Positions 20,550 to 31,839 of a stretch of 64,000 nucleotides of DNA are shown here, piece after piece. Within the stretch, counting starts at the first letter, position 1. Each line of letters opens with the position of its first letter. The notes below the pieces were generated by a model, which saw nothing but the letters and a program-made list of their open reading frames with translations, was not told where the DNA came from and searched no databases. Where the stretch lies: contig NC_047083.1 in NCBI RefSeq assembly GCF_902459465.1, positions 8,733,526 to 8,797,525 on the forward strand, given 5' to 3'. A program made the translations under genes and the position numbers. Source of the stretch: Asterias rubens. Taxonomy: Eukaryota > Echinodermata > Asteroidea > Forcipulatida > Asteriidae.

Positions 20550-23272
20550 ATGTCGTCTGCTCACACGAAGGTTTCAAGTCAAAATGTTTTCATCACAAAG
20601 CATCGGTAAGTAATGATTTGTTTGTTTAGTTTAATTGATTAGTTCGTCTGGAATTAGCTCGTAGATTCGTTGTGTGTATCTAGATGTCGTGGGACACAGT
20701 TTTAGTACCTTTTTTATCGTGAGATTAAAAACAAAACTTGTTGTTTTTCAAAAAACTCAAAATGGTTGTAAACCATGTAAACTGAATGCCATTGCCCACT
20801 GCAGTTTACTTTAGTATTCCTATTCTATGTTGTTAGTAATACGGTTCATTCGAGCAAATTATCTTTGGACGGGCTACAGTCTAATAATGTTAGAAGTCAC
20901 TAACAACTATAACAGTAAGTCTCAGGCCAAGGGGGGCAGAACCAGAAGGTTCATGAGTTGAATGACAACTTGTTGGCTCAGCAGGGGATCGGGGTTTCGC
21001 TCCCTGCCTTTTTCCTTTTAGTTTTCATCTCCTCAGGCAGGGGCAGGCTCTGACCTCCTGTGCCCTGTGGTCCCAGGTTCGATTCCCGGACCAAAACCTT
21101 GCATGTGGATTTGGGTTTTTTAGTCCCTACCTGACTGCAGCGGTTTAGTGGGGTTTTCCCCTTTCGTCCAAAACTGAATTTTCTTCTTCTTTAAAGTTAA
21201 ACAAAAAGTTGGTGTGGTGTTTCCAATCCATTGGATGCTTTGCCGACTGCATAATTCAGTTTCAGTATCTTAGTATAGTTAAGCTTTACTGAGTCACTGA
21301 TCACACAAAAATGTATTCCCACTGGTTGGACAAATAAAAATGTTGCAACTATGATATGTCTGTATGAAAATTGATTGTTATTGACTTTGACTGAGCTGAG
21401 TAACAAGGGTGTATAGTATACAGAGCAAGTTTTTGTGATTCTGAAGACAGATTAGTAGTACTTCAGTGAGAAAAATGTGCAAATAGTTTGTATTTCTACT
21501 AAACCTCCAAGTCTCTAGAAGTAAAGTTTGTACTCAGCCCCTACTCGACTCCTAAAACTGATCAAGGTTTGTTCGTGGCATAAACCTGAATACAGTTCTA
21601 GGAGAAAGCAGCCTATACCTTCATCATGTGTTTCAGTTCAATCACAGAGGAAGGGAAAGTTGTGAAGAAGTTTCAAATAACAGATTCAACGAGAAATAAC
21701 CACTTTTTCACTCAAATTGTTGTTATGTTTTGTTTCCCTTTTTAAGGAATCCTTGAAGTAACTTTGGTTTGTGTTCCTCGTTATTGGTTACGGACGCAAC
21801 AGACAGGGTTTTAGTCATCACCAAACATCACCACACAAGAAGTCCTCAGCAGATGACAGAACTGTTCCAACTGTAAATTACTGCAAATACTGGTGAGTTA
21901 TGACTTTATTCTGCATATTTTTCTCGTGATCAGTTTTGTTGTCAGCCAGTGTGTGCACGTTTACAACTAGCATGTGTAGGCCTATGCACTTCAATCCCAA
22001 CCTCCCCTTTTCTGTCAAATGAACTGCCTCCAAGATTTTATCCCTTTTACAACCAGCCTGTACTTGAATCCAAACTTCCCCCACTTTCTTTCAATCGTGA
22101 ACAGCCCCCAAGATTTTACCCCTTTTACTACCAGCCTGTACTTTAATCCAAACTTCCCCCACTTTCTTTCAATCTTGAACCGCACCCAAGATGTCATGCC
22201 TTCTACCAGCCAGTACATTCCCAACCTCCTCCCCCTTTCTTTCAATCCTAAACCGCCCCCAAGATGTCACCCCTTCATACCAGCCTGTACTTCAATCCCT
22301 ACCCCCCCCTCCACTTTCTTTCAATCTTGAACCGCCCCCAAGATGTAACCCCTTCTACTACCAGCCTGTACTTCAATCCAAACTTCCCCCACTTTCTCTC
22401 AATCTGGAACCGCCCCAAGATGCAACCTCTTAATTACTACCAGCCTGAGCCCAAGTTCATAAAGCTATTAAGCAGAAAATACCAGCAAACTTCTCTGGCT
22501 AAGCAAAAAATGATCAGGGCACCAGTGGCAACAATGTAAACTTTATGAAATTCTGGCTTGTAATAAGTTACTGTTTAGCAAGATTTTGTTTCTGCTTAGC
22601 AAGTTTTATGCCGACAGGCTTGATGAAATTGGGCACTGTACTTCAATCCCAAACTTACACCCTTCCTTTCTGCAAATCTGGAACCGCCCCCAACCTGGAA
22701 CCCCCCTCTGATACCAGGCAACAGAACTTCAACCCCAAAAGGCACTCCACCGCACTTTGTATGCTTAACCACCCCTGGCCAAGCATGCATGCATCAATGT
22801 TCAGCTACTCTCAGTTACAAGACTTGTACACTTATAATGTAATGAAACAAATCAAAATCTGCAATTAGTTTTAATTTCATCACATCATGGTTTTTTATTG
22901 CATTACTTTATACCAAAATAAATAAAAACGAAAAGGCAGTATGAAAATAATATAATGTATACAATAATTTTACAAAGAACATAGATTTTCAAATTGACAT
23001 TCCAAAAGAGGTGCCCTTTTAAAACAAAAATAAATAAATCTGCCATGGCCTAAATCTGTCGTGTATAAAGTTTTTGGCCTGTCATTTTGTTATTCAATAA
23101 GAATAATCTAATAAATATACCTTTTCAAGGCACTGTTACACCATAGGCCCTACACTTTAAAGAATCTTTTAAATAAAAATGTGATACAGACTGTTAAAGT
23201 TGGATCAGTGGCTCTTATAATGTTGTATTAATTATTCTTTATTCTTGTACTTTTGTTTACAGGTTCAATTAA
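20550..23272 (+). CDS. Candidate small spliced gene (51 aa), unknown
   Basis: Proposed exons: 20550-20605 (MSSAHTKVSSQNVFITKH, then a CG/GTAAGT donor), 21803-21892 (GTGAGT donor) and 23263-23436. Phase stays open across both joins and ends FN-stop at 23270-23272, giving 51 residues rich in Ser, His and Lys. The first exon follows a GAGGGCGCTG motif and a GC-richer stretch, suggestive of a promoter. Exon 3 is mostly non-coding and ends with AAG/GTAGGT. An alternative acceptor at 21806 gives a different 41-residue frame, so the protein may not be real. A spliced non-coding RNA is equally likely. I recognise no family. Confidence 0.3.
21985..22447. repeat. 74-81 bp tandem repeat, six to seven copies
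   Basis: CCAGCCTGTAC-type anchors at 22054, 22132, 22207, 22281, 22362 and 22441. The units also carry CCAAACTTCCCCCACTTTC and ACCGCCCCCAAGATGT, so one strand is strongly C-rich. Overlapping ORFs on both strands are repeat artefacts. In intron 2 of the candidate transcript. Confidence 0.85.
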
Positions 23273-23999
23273 CAGATAATGAGGAGCAGCAGTTTCATCA
23301 CAAGAGATGCACCAGGGCTGTGATTGAGAACACTTGGCTTGAAGCTTCATCACAACTTCAAACACTTCATCATCTCTCTACAACAAGCTTCTTATACACA
23401 TCAACTTTATAAACTAATCAGTTCTAGGATATTAAGGTAGGTTTGTTGTTTTGTTTATGAATTGTAAAAAGGCCTGTTTACATACACTTTGACTTCCTCA
23501 TCATGATACTTATGGCTTAGGGGCCATTTCACCACACAAGTCAATTTGTCTGCAACTTTGAGGCAACTGCTGCAGTGCACACAAACAAAACACTTTGATC
23601 AAAGTGCTCTTATAATCATGGTCTCACTACCTCTAAGAAATTTATCTAAACATTACTGCCTGGTGAGGCAGTAGCGGGGCATGGCCAGAGTTAAAACCCA
23701 CGGCTATTTTTACATCCCTGGCCATGTTCCCTTTAGTCCAGGGTCTGTTATAACTATATGCATTAGACTTGAACATACCTCCTCTGAAAATGTTTTACCC
23801 TCCAATACATTGTGCAAAAAAACCGATGAGGTAAATTTGATGAAGTCTTACATTATATGTAAACAGACCTTTACTAATATTCCAGATATTGCGACTGTTG
23901 ATGTAAGGTATACCGATTGGTGCTGGCAGAAGAATGTGTATAAAAACTTTCCGACTGCTGGCACAGCTTACATTACAACAACCATCTCAGCAAAAAAGC

Positions 24000-24490
24000 A
24001 CCCAATGCATTGCAATGACCACTTTTGTACTGACTATTTGACTAATGCTAAACTGCAATTATAATGTGTTGCTATAGAATTACTTTTAAACTAAGTTAAA
24101 GGCAGTGGACACTATTGGTAATTGTCACACGAAGTTGCGTGCGTTTAGATGGTTGATTTCGAGACCTCAAGTTCTAAATCTGAGGTCTCAAAATCGAATT
24201 CGTGGAAAATTACCTCTTTCTCGAAAACTATGGCACTTCAGAGGGAGCCGTTTCTCACAATGTTTTATACCATCAACCGATCCCCATTACTCGTCACCAA
24301 GAAAGGTTTTATGCTAATAATTATTTAGAGTAATTACCAATAGTGTCCACTGCCTTTAAAGTAATTCTAGCAACACATTTTTAATTACAGTTTAGCATTA
24401 GTAACTTAGTCTTGCAAATCATTCATTCTTTTGGGGAATGTAACTTTCCTACAAATACCTATAAATGTTTGGATTTATGAAACTTTCCAG
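24000..24490. mobile_element. Old inverted-repeat element with a MITE in its centre
   Basis: Left arm ACTAATGCTAAACTGCAATT...GTGTTGCTATAGAATTAC (24043-24089). The right arm is its reverse complement, GTAATTCTAGCAACACAT...AGTTTAGCATTAGT (24361-24403). Weaker pairing continues outward. The family-1 MITE at 24096-24359 sits between the arms. Confidence 0.65.
24096..24359 (+). mobile_element. MITE family 1, complete
   Basis: TTAA on both sides, AGGCAGTGGACACTATTGG left and its inverse right. Internally shortened. Confidence 0.85.
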
Positions 24491-24869
24491 ATCAGCTTTA
24501 CAAAGTGTTGCCAATTAAAATAAATTTCACGGACTTTGCCAGGCGTACCTCTCCTGAACTCCTTCTGCCAGCACACATCTATAAAATAATGGAAAAACAA
24601 TTAGTTAGTGTAGTGTAGTATACAATAATGAATCTATGGGATGCTGAAGTTGCTCACATGTATGAGGGTGTGTCATAGCTTTGTCAAAGATCACATCAAT
24701 GTTGCCTAGTTCAGATTTACACACCAACTCGCTCAATTGTTAAAATGTCAACAAATTTGTAAACACTGACTACATTATATATTTTCAGTTCTAAAATTGT
24801 GTACCATTTTAAGAGCACTTCTAGAAAGAAGAAGTTGAATGTGAGGAACAACAGTATAATTTGGTAGTA

Positions 24870-25805
24870 TCAGGTTTTGATTTTAGACCGGACTCAAGCT
24901 CTGGTGCTGTTTCTATTCAGCAGAGTGTGGGTTCGAGTCCTGGTCATCCTAAAGCAAGACACTTAACCATTATTGATACGTAGTCGAATGGATAAGAACA
25001 CCAGACTCAAGCTCTGTCGCTGTTTCTATTCAGCAGAGTGTGGGTTCGAGTCCCGGTCAAGTGTCCTAAAGCAAAATACTTAACCATTATTGATACGTAG
25101 CCAAATGGATAAGAATACCGGACTCGAGCTCTGTCACTTTCTTTTCAGCAGAGTGTGGGTTCGAGTCCCGGTCAAGACACTTAACCATTATTGATACGTA
25201 GTCGAATGGATAAGAACATCGGACTCAAGCTCTGTCGCTGTTTCTATTCAGCAGAGTGTGGGTTTGAGTCCCGGTCAAGACACTTGTGTCCTAAAGCAAG
25301 ACACTTAACCATTATTGATACGTAGCCAAATGGATAAGAACACCAGACTCAAGCTCTGTCGCTGTTTCTATTCAGCAGAGTGTGGGTTCGAGTCCCGGTC
25401 AAGTGTCCTAAAGCAAAATACTTAACCATTATTGATACATAGCCAAATGGATAAGAATACCGGACTCGAGCTCTGTCACTTTCTTTTCAGCAGAGTGTGG
25501 GTTCGAGTCCCGGTCAAGACACTTAACCATTATTGATACGTAGTCGAATGGATAAGAACATCGGACTCAAGCTCTGTCGCTGTTTCTATTCAGCAGAGTG
25601 TGGGTTCGAGTCCCGGTCAAGACACTTGTGTCCTAAAGCAAGACACTTAACCATTATTGATACGTAGCCAAATGGATAAGAACACCAGACTCAAGCTCTG
25701 TCGCTGTTTCTATTCAGCAGAGTGTGGGTTCGAGTCCCGGTCAAGACACTTGTGTCCTAAAGCAAGACACTTAGCCATTATTGATACGTAGTCGAAAGGG
25801 TAATA
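24870..25805 (+). repeat. Higher-order tandem array of tRNA-like SINE heads
   Basis: Eight units, each with TACGTAGTCGAATGGATAAG (A-box side), ACTCAAGCTCTGTCGC and GTGGGTTCGAGTCCCGGTC (B box). B boxes fall at 24927, 25039, 25154, 25259, 25381, 25497, 25600 and 25725. The spacing pattern (115, 105, 122) repeats, so a three-unit block of about 342 bp is itself duplicated. The units lack the SINE body and lack paired acceptor stems, so they are not tRNA genes. Confidence 0.85.
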
Positions 25806-26099
25806 ACACCATTTAAAAAAAACTTAGAGTGCCCTTTTATTTGTGTGTGTTTGCCTTCATGTAGATGAAAAGGTACAATTATTTTCTCATAGTCAAAAAT
25901 GAGTGGCGTTACCAGAGGGGGCCCCCCTTACTTCCCCCAACATGAGACAAACTTGGGGACAAGTCCTTAAAATCTTGGTTGCGGTAATAGTGAAACAGCT
26001 CTTGCGTAACGATCTTGCAATCTGCTTTGCGAGAGACTACTGCTCTCATCACTACTGCTTTTTTAATGACAAGTTAAAATGAAATATTCTCTGAAATGA

Positions 26100-26640
26100 T
26101 GTCTTTGCCATCCCCCCCCCCCTCCCTCCCCAATCCCTGGTTACACCACAAACGTTGTAAACAACTTGGCTACTCAATATTGTTATGAATCTTGTAAATT
26201 ACTTACAGTTAGAAATACTTTGGTAGAGTTTTAGATGATCAAGATATCTGTCAAATTATGTCTTTGCCCCCACTTGCCACCCCTCCCCCCTCCCTCCCCA
26301 ATCTCTGGTTATACCACAAACGTTGTAAACAACTTGGCTACTCAATATTGTTATGAATCTTGTAAATTACTTACAGTAAGAAATCCTTTGGTTGAGTTTT
26401 AGATGCTCAAAGATCGTGTAAAATGATGTCTTTGCCCCAAGATGGTGTAACTGTAAAATGATGTCTTTGCCCCCACTTGCTACCCCTCCCCCCTCCCTCC
26501 CCAGTCTCTGGTTACTCCACAAACGTTGTAAACACCTTGGCTACTCAATATTGTTATGAATCTTGTAAATTACTCACAGTTAGAGATCCTTTGGTAGAGT
26601 TTTTAGATGCTCAAAGATCGTGTACTTTGTACTCAAATGC
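26100..26640. repeat. 170-200 bp tandem repeat, three copies
   Basis: CACAAACGTTGTAAACA recurs at 26147, 26315 and 26518. Each is preceded by a C-rich block (CCCTCCCCCCTCCCTCCCCA) and followed by CAATATTGTTATGAATCTTG. Confidence 0.8.
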
Positions 26641-28585
26641 TCAGGACATGTTGTTTACATATGGCAACCGTCTATGTCTAGTTCCCAGTCTCTAAGAAGT
26701 GGTAATACAGGTAGTGATGGGTGTCTGACTATTTTTTCCTTTAATATTTACTGGGAAAATGTACGTGAATAAGTGTTCGTTTTCAGAGTTTTTTCGTTGA
26801 AAATGAGTTATTTTTGAATCGCAATGTATGTAAACTTATTTAATTATCATAGGATTGGTAAAAAAAGGTACAAGAATTGGAAATGATGTACGAAAATGCG
26901 TTAGGTGTACTGTATTGTTATTGTAAGTTGAACCGTAGGCCTATACACATTGTTAAAGCCAATTAAGTTGCATTTAAAGGCCGTTTTTTGAGTTAAGTTG
27001 TACAGTTTGGATGAATTTTGAAGAGGAAATGTTTGGATTGATGTAATACAATGGTGTTAGCAGTGTGAAGGTGTTTAGAAGTATTTTGGGGACGTTTTAG
27101 TGATGTAAATCGTAATTCTTTTTCGATTTTCATGACTTTTGCACTTAGAATTTTTTTTTTTTTCACCGATTTGCAAAAAAATTAACGAGCGTACGTTTCA
27201 AGCGATTTTAAGAAAATGATTTACCAAAAATGCGTAAAAAATGCAAGTTTTTGGTAAAAAAAACTTTTCTAACAACTTTTTTCACCAAAATTAACGAGCG
27301 TGCGTTTCAGGCGATTTTAAAATTTTGGTTCACCGTTAAAAAAAAAAATTAACGGTGATTTTTTTTTTTTTTTTTTTCAAAAAATGAAATTTTATTGAAA
27401 AAATCTTGCCTCCCCCTCACCCCTCTCTCCCCGGTGCCGCCTCCCCCTCTCTCTCTGGTCCCGGTGTCGTCCCCTCCTCGTGGTTCCGCCGCCGTGGTGT
27501 CTCCTGCTGCTGCGTCTCCTCTACGTGCGTCAAGACCTGTACATGTACCTGTGGAAGAAACGTGGGTTATTTCTTTAATTCGCTTACCTCATGGTCCGTG
27601 CCGGGGCTCGAACCTCTCATCTTGTCCTCGCGAAACTGTAACCTTAACCACTAGGCCACAACGATGACTGTACAGATCATACATTTTTTGGAGTGATGAA
27701 TATTACACAACCACGTATGTATAGCATTGCGTTATATATTTTACGGGAATAAATAATTAAATAGCCCCCTCTGTTGGTTAAAAATAAATTAAATAGCCCC
27801 CTCTGTTGGTTAAAATTGTCCAGTGTGTAATAAAAAAAAATTGTTGCTGTGTTTAATGAGATTTAAAAAAACGTTTTTGCCAATCAGTTATTTGAGTCCG
27901 ATTTTGTATAAATAAGGTTTACCCTTTCTTAGTTCTGTAATTAAACCCAAATATTTTAACCCACCGTTTTATAATAAAATATTTTAAAACAAAGACGATT
28001 ACTACAAAAAGAACACATGGCACACTTTCTTTTATTTAATCCTCTCATGTTTTATTAGAACATAATTTTATATAAATGATAATAATAATATATTTTAATA
28101 ATAATAATAATAGACAAATTTTAATACAAATCATTTTTCAAAGTAACACTCAAATAAATAATTAAGAGATAAAATTCGCAAATAAAGTAGTACAGTAGGA
28201 CAATCTATTAAACAAGGATGGCTCTATTGAGGCCAGAAATGATGAAAACTCACAATCAAAGTGAAAGAAAGTACCATAAATTTAGATAGATTTATGATAA
28301 TATAATCTATCCTCTCGATAGAGTGTCCTGCCTTCATATCACAAGAACTTATACTAAGATTTCTAATTCGAACATTACAGAAGGTTTTTTTTTCTAGAAA
28401 TTTAGTTTCTAAAAATAAGCATAATTTTCAGCATGTAAACACGTTAACTTAATTTTAGGGGTAACAACCAAAATCAGCTATGCAGACCTTTCCAGATATT
28501 TTCAGACATGTTTCTTAAAAATCAGTGTTTTCAAACTAAATTTTAAAGATGATCTTTTTTATCCTGCAATCCTGTATCTTCCTTT

Positions 28586-28918
28586 ATAGACACCGGACAC
28601 GTTTGGTAAGTGTCAACGACCAGTCTTCTCACTTGATGTACCTCAACTTATAAATGCATAAAATAACAAACCTGAAAATCTGAGCTCAATTGGTCGTTGA
28701 AGTTGCGAGAGAATATTGAAAGAAAAATGCCCTTGTTGCGCATAAGTTGTGTTCTTTCAGATGCTTGATTTTGGGATCTCAAAATCTAATTCTGAGGTCT
28801 CGAAATCAGATTCAAATATTTAAAGTGGAAAATGACTTCTTTCTTGAAAACTATGTACTTCAGAGGGAGCCTAACAATTATTTTGGGTAAATTACCAATA
28901 AAGTCCATTGCCTTTAAC
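28586..28918 (+). mobile_element. MITE family 1, worn
   Basis: AGACACCGGACACGTTTGG at the left, CAATAAAGTCCATTGCC at the right, and family-1 interior. Terminal TTAA only clear on the right. Confidence 0.7.
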
Positions 28919-28979
28919 TTTCAGTTTATTGAAAGATAACTTTAAACCAAATTTATCGGTGGTCACCCTCGAGCCAAAC

Positions 28980-30650
28980 TAAATGATAGTTATGTTTCCT
29001 TTTACATTATGTACATTGGAAATAAATGGGTAGTTTTCAGTTGGGCCACACAGAAATATAACCACGTTTCCTATCACACTGAATTAATGTAAAATTTTGG
29101 CAACATTTGTCTTAACATTTTGGCTAAACAGAAATTAAGTCATGTTTTCTTTTCCCATTACAATGACAAATTTGTAGGCAGGTAGTCTTGGCCAAACAAA
29201 AATATAGTCATGTTTCCACTCGAAAAGGGTGAGTACACAGGTGGGCAATGCTTTTAGAAGTTTTATCCTGTAACACTGAAAACAAGGCGAGTGCAACAAC
29301 TTGCTAGGTGTTGCTAAAGTGGTCAACAAGTAGGGTATTCAGTATTCAGTATTACACTGAATTTACGTAACAGGTGGGCAACATCTCTTTTGTTTTTTAA
29401 GTAGTTAGGCCAAACCAAAATAAAGTTGTGTTTCCCATTACTTGTCAAGTTTAGCAAAATAAAAAGATAGTAATATTGCAAAACCTGCCACCAATTTTTA
29501 GTGGTATAGGAAGCATGGTTATATTTTTGTTTTGCCCATCATCCCTTACCACAAAAAAATAATATTCCTTCCAAATTACAAAGCAGGTTCAAATATTCAG
29601 CCTTGATTTCTACACCATTGACAGTGGATCATTATTCTTAAAAAGTAAGTAAGTTTTTTCACAGTTTGACCAAATAAAGAGGTAGCCATGTTTCCTATTG
29701 TTACTACACTAGTTGGGCCGAACAAAACTATAATAATGTTACACTGAATCTGGGTAACAGGTGGGCAATTTGTGTAACAGTTGAGCTAAACAAAAATAAA
29801 GTTATGTTTCCCATTACAATGGAAAAAGAGGTAGTACACTGGTGGGCAACATTTTTTTTTCTGTCAAAGTTTGGCTAAATCAAAAGATGTCAGGTTTGTC
29901 ACTTTTTTTTTTGGGGGGGGGGGGTCTTGTGAAAATGTGTCATGCACATGTAGGCGTGTGATATTTTCCAAACCTGCCACCAATTTTTAGTGATAGGAAA
30001 CATGGTTATATTATTTTTGTTTCGCCCATCACCCCAAAAATTTATAATCCATCCAAATTATAAAGCAGGTTCAAATACTCAGCCTTGATTTCTACACCCT
30101 TGACAGCATCAGCGAAACCTCCACTGTTGTCCACGCGATCAAACTCAGAGTAGTATTTGGCAATTTAGATGTCACTGAGGATCCAAAGAGTGCCCAGGGG
30201 TTAAGGGGTGTCCATTCTGGTGAATCCACTAAGGCAAATTGTCTCTCCCATCTCGGTTTCCTAAAATGCAAGACAAGGAGAAGATTGTTTACAACAGTTG
30301 TAGGCCTACTCCAGAAACTGACAAGAGTAAAGGTCAAAGTACAATCAAAAACTTCTGACTTGAACTTAAAGGGGAAAAATAAGCTACTTTATAGGGGCCA
30401 TTCAAAATAGTCAATGTTGAAAAACTTTGACAATGTTGGTTGTAACCATTGGCCCGAACAAAAATAAAGTTATGTTTCCCAATACAACTGAAAAAATGGG
30501 TAAATTCACAGGTGGGCAATATTTTATTAATTTTTTTCCAAATAAAAAGATAGTAATACTAATGTTTTCAAATACACTGACAAATTAATGGGTAGATAGG
30601 TGGGTGACGTGTTTTTTTTTTTCCACATTTGGGCAAAACAAGAGGAAGCA
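28980..30650. repeat. Degenerate tandem repeat (AAAGTTATGTTTCCC... units)
   Basis: At least ten worn copies of a unit of roughly 80-120 bases: GGCCAAACAAAAATA, AAGTTATGTTTCCCATTACA, ACAGGTGGGCAA, then a T-rich run. Two larger copies (29490-29640 and 29960-30110) share CCTGCCACCAATTTTTAGTG and GGTTCAAATA(T/C)TCAGCCTTG. Confidence 0.7.
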
Positions 30651-31328
30651 TACCAATATGTTTCCTATAATTTTATAAAATATAATACTGTTGAATAGTT
30701 TGGCAAAAGAAAAAGAAGTATTCCATTTACGTCTGTAAGTGTATACCTATTTTGCTTGGGACTGTCCCCACAGCCAACCCAACCCCCCCCCCCCCCCCCC
30801 CCCTGGTAAAAATCCCATGGCATGGTGTGTGTGCATACTACCCCCAAATTTGAAGGAAGTCAAATCAAGAGCTAGGGCACTATATATACGATCACTGCGA
30901 AATTTCCACACAATTCACCATGTGGACTTGGGGCAAGGCACAATCTGCACAAACATTCACTTTCAGTGATTCACACAGCTTACACAGGCACCCTGCTGTG
31001 CTGGCACCCAATCCCAAGCCAACCCCAGTTGCGGTGGTAACAACACTAACAACAGTGTGTAAATAAATATGACTCATGAGTGGCACTCACTGTGGAAATG
31101 TATGCTGAAATTTGAGCATATGAACAATAATAAGGGATTCCAGAATAAGAAGAACATAATTGCAGTCGAGTGACTGACAGTGACACTGCCTGCACGCTGC
31201 ACTGTACTGCGACTGTAGCAGGTAGTCATGTTAGTGTCGCTGTCGCGTCGATCTGCAGAGTTTGACAGGTCTCTTCTACGTACTAACTAAGGTTGGTCGG
31301 TGTTCATTCATAATCATACAAAACTTAC

Positions 31329-31470
31329 TCAAAATGCCCGTCGTCTGCCATCAATTTGCACCCATTCTCCGGCTGGCTGTTCCCTGTTATTCGATGTGAA
31401 TTCCCATGGTGACATTCGCATTCTCAGACGGCAGATAGCAATCGGAATACTGAGTGAAAAACGATCTTCC
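31329..31470 (-). pseudogene. Decayed copy of FLAD1 exon 1
   Basis: Read on the minus strand, the last 65 bases align with the end of FLAD1 exon 1 at about 80% identity, without gaps. The identical GGCATTTTGAGTAAG donor junction is included. In the FLAD1 frame it reads SRRMGAN-stop-WQTTGIL against [15 protein letters not shown] of the intact gene, with another stop and a frame break further upstream. No copies of exons 2-12 were seen nearby. A 75-residue ORF in a different frame covers the same bases and is probably meaningless. Confidence 0.6.
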
Positions 31471-31839
31471 AAATCAAAACAACAACGCAGCATTTTCGTT
31501 GCAGAAGTCAAATCGCGTTGTAGTCTGGTCCCCATTCGTACTGCTGTTTCGTGCACGTTTCTTTATACCAAGTTCTACGTAACAAATTTAGTTAAGGGAC
31601 CATACTATTTCTGAAACATCTCAAATGAGGGCGCTGTTTACATTTTGTTTTCGTGTCAAGCCTGTCGGCAATAATGTTTAGCCTGCACATTATTGTTCTT
31701 ATGAGAGAAAAATAGTCATGCTTTTGAAGAAAATGACACAAACCTATGAATTCATCATAAACAAAACTAAGCCTCACCGGTCTATCCCTATTTGGTTTGG
31801 AAATATTATATTAGTAATAATCCGAAGCAATGTTTGATT

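Noticed and set aside
22015-22540. Pro/Ser/Phe-rich plus ORFs and a Lys/Gly-rich minus ORF
   Set aside because: All frames of a C-rich 74-81 bp tandem repeat.
23681-24064. 127-residue plus-strand ORF
   Set aside because: Overlaps the arm of an old inverted-repeat element and has no recognisable domain; composition looks non-coding.
24880-25800. Cluster of tRNA genes
   Set aside because: A- and B-box sequences are present, but acceptor stems do not pair and units continue into SINE sequence; tRNA-derived repeat, not functional tRNAs.
24870-25805. CRISPR-like array
   Set aside because: Repeats of over 100 bp with no unique spacers, in an intron-rich animal genome.
31329-31556. 75-residue minus-strand ORF with a good donor at its end
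   Set aside because: The FLAD1 exon-1 similarity is in another frame; this ORF is probably accidental within the decayed copy.
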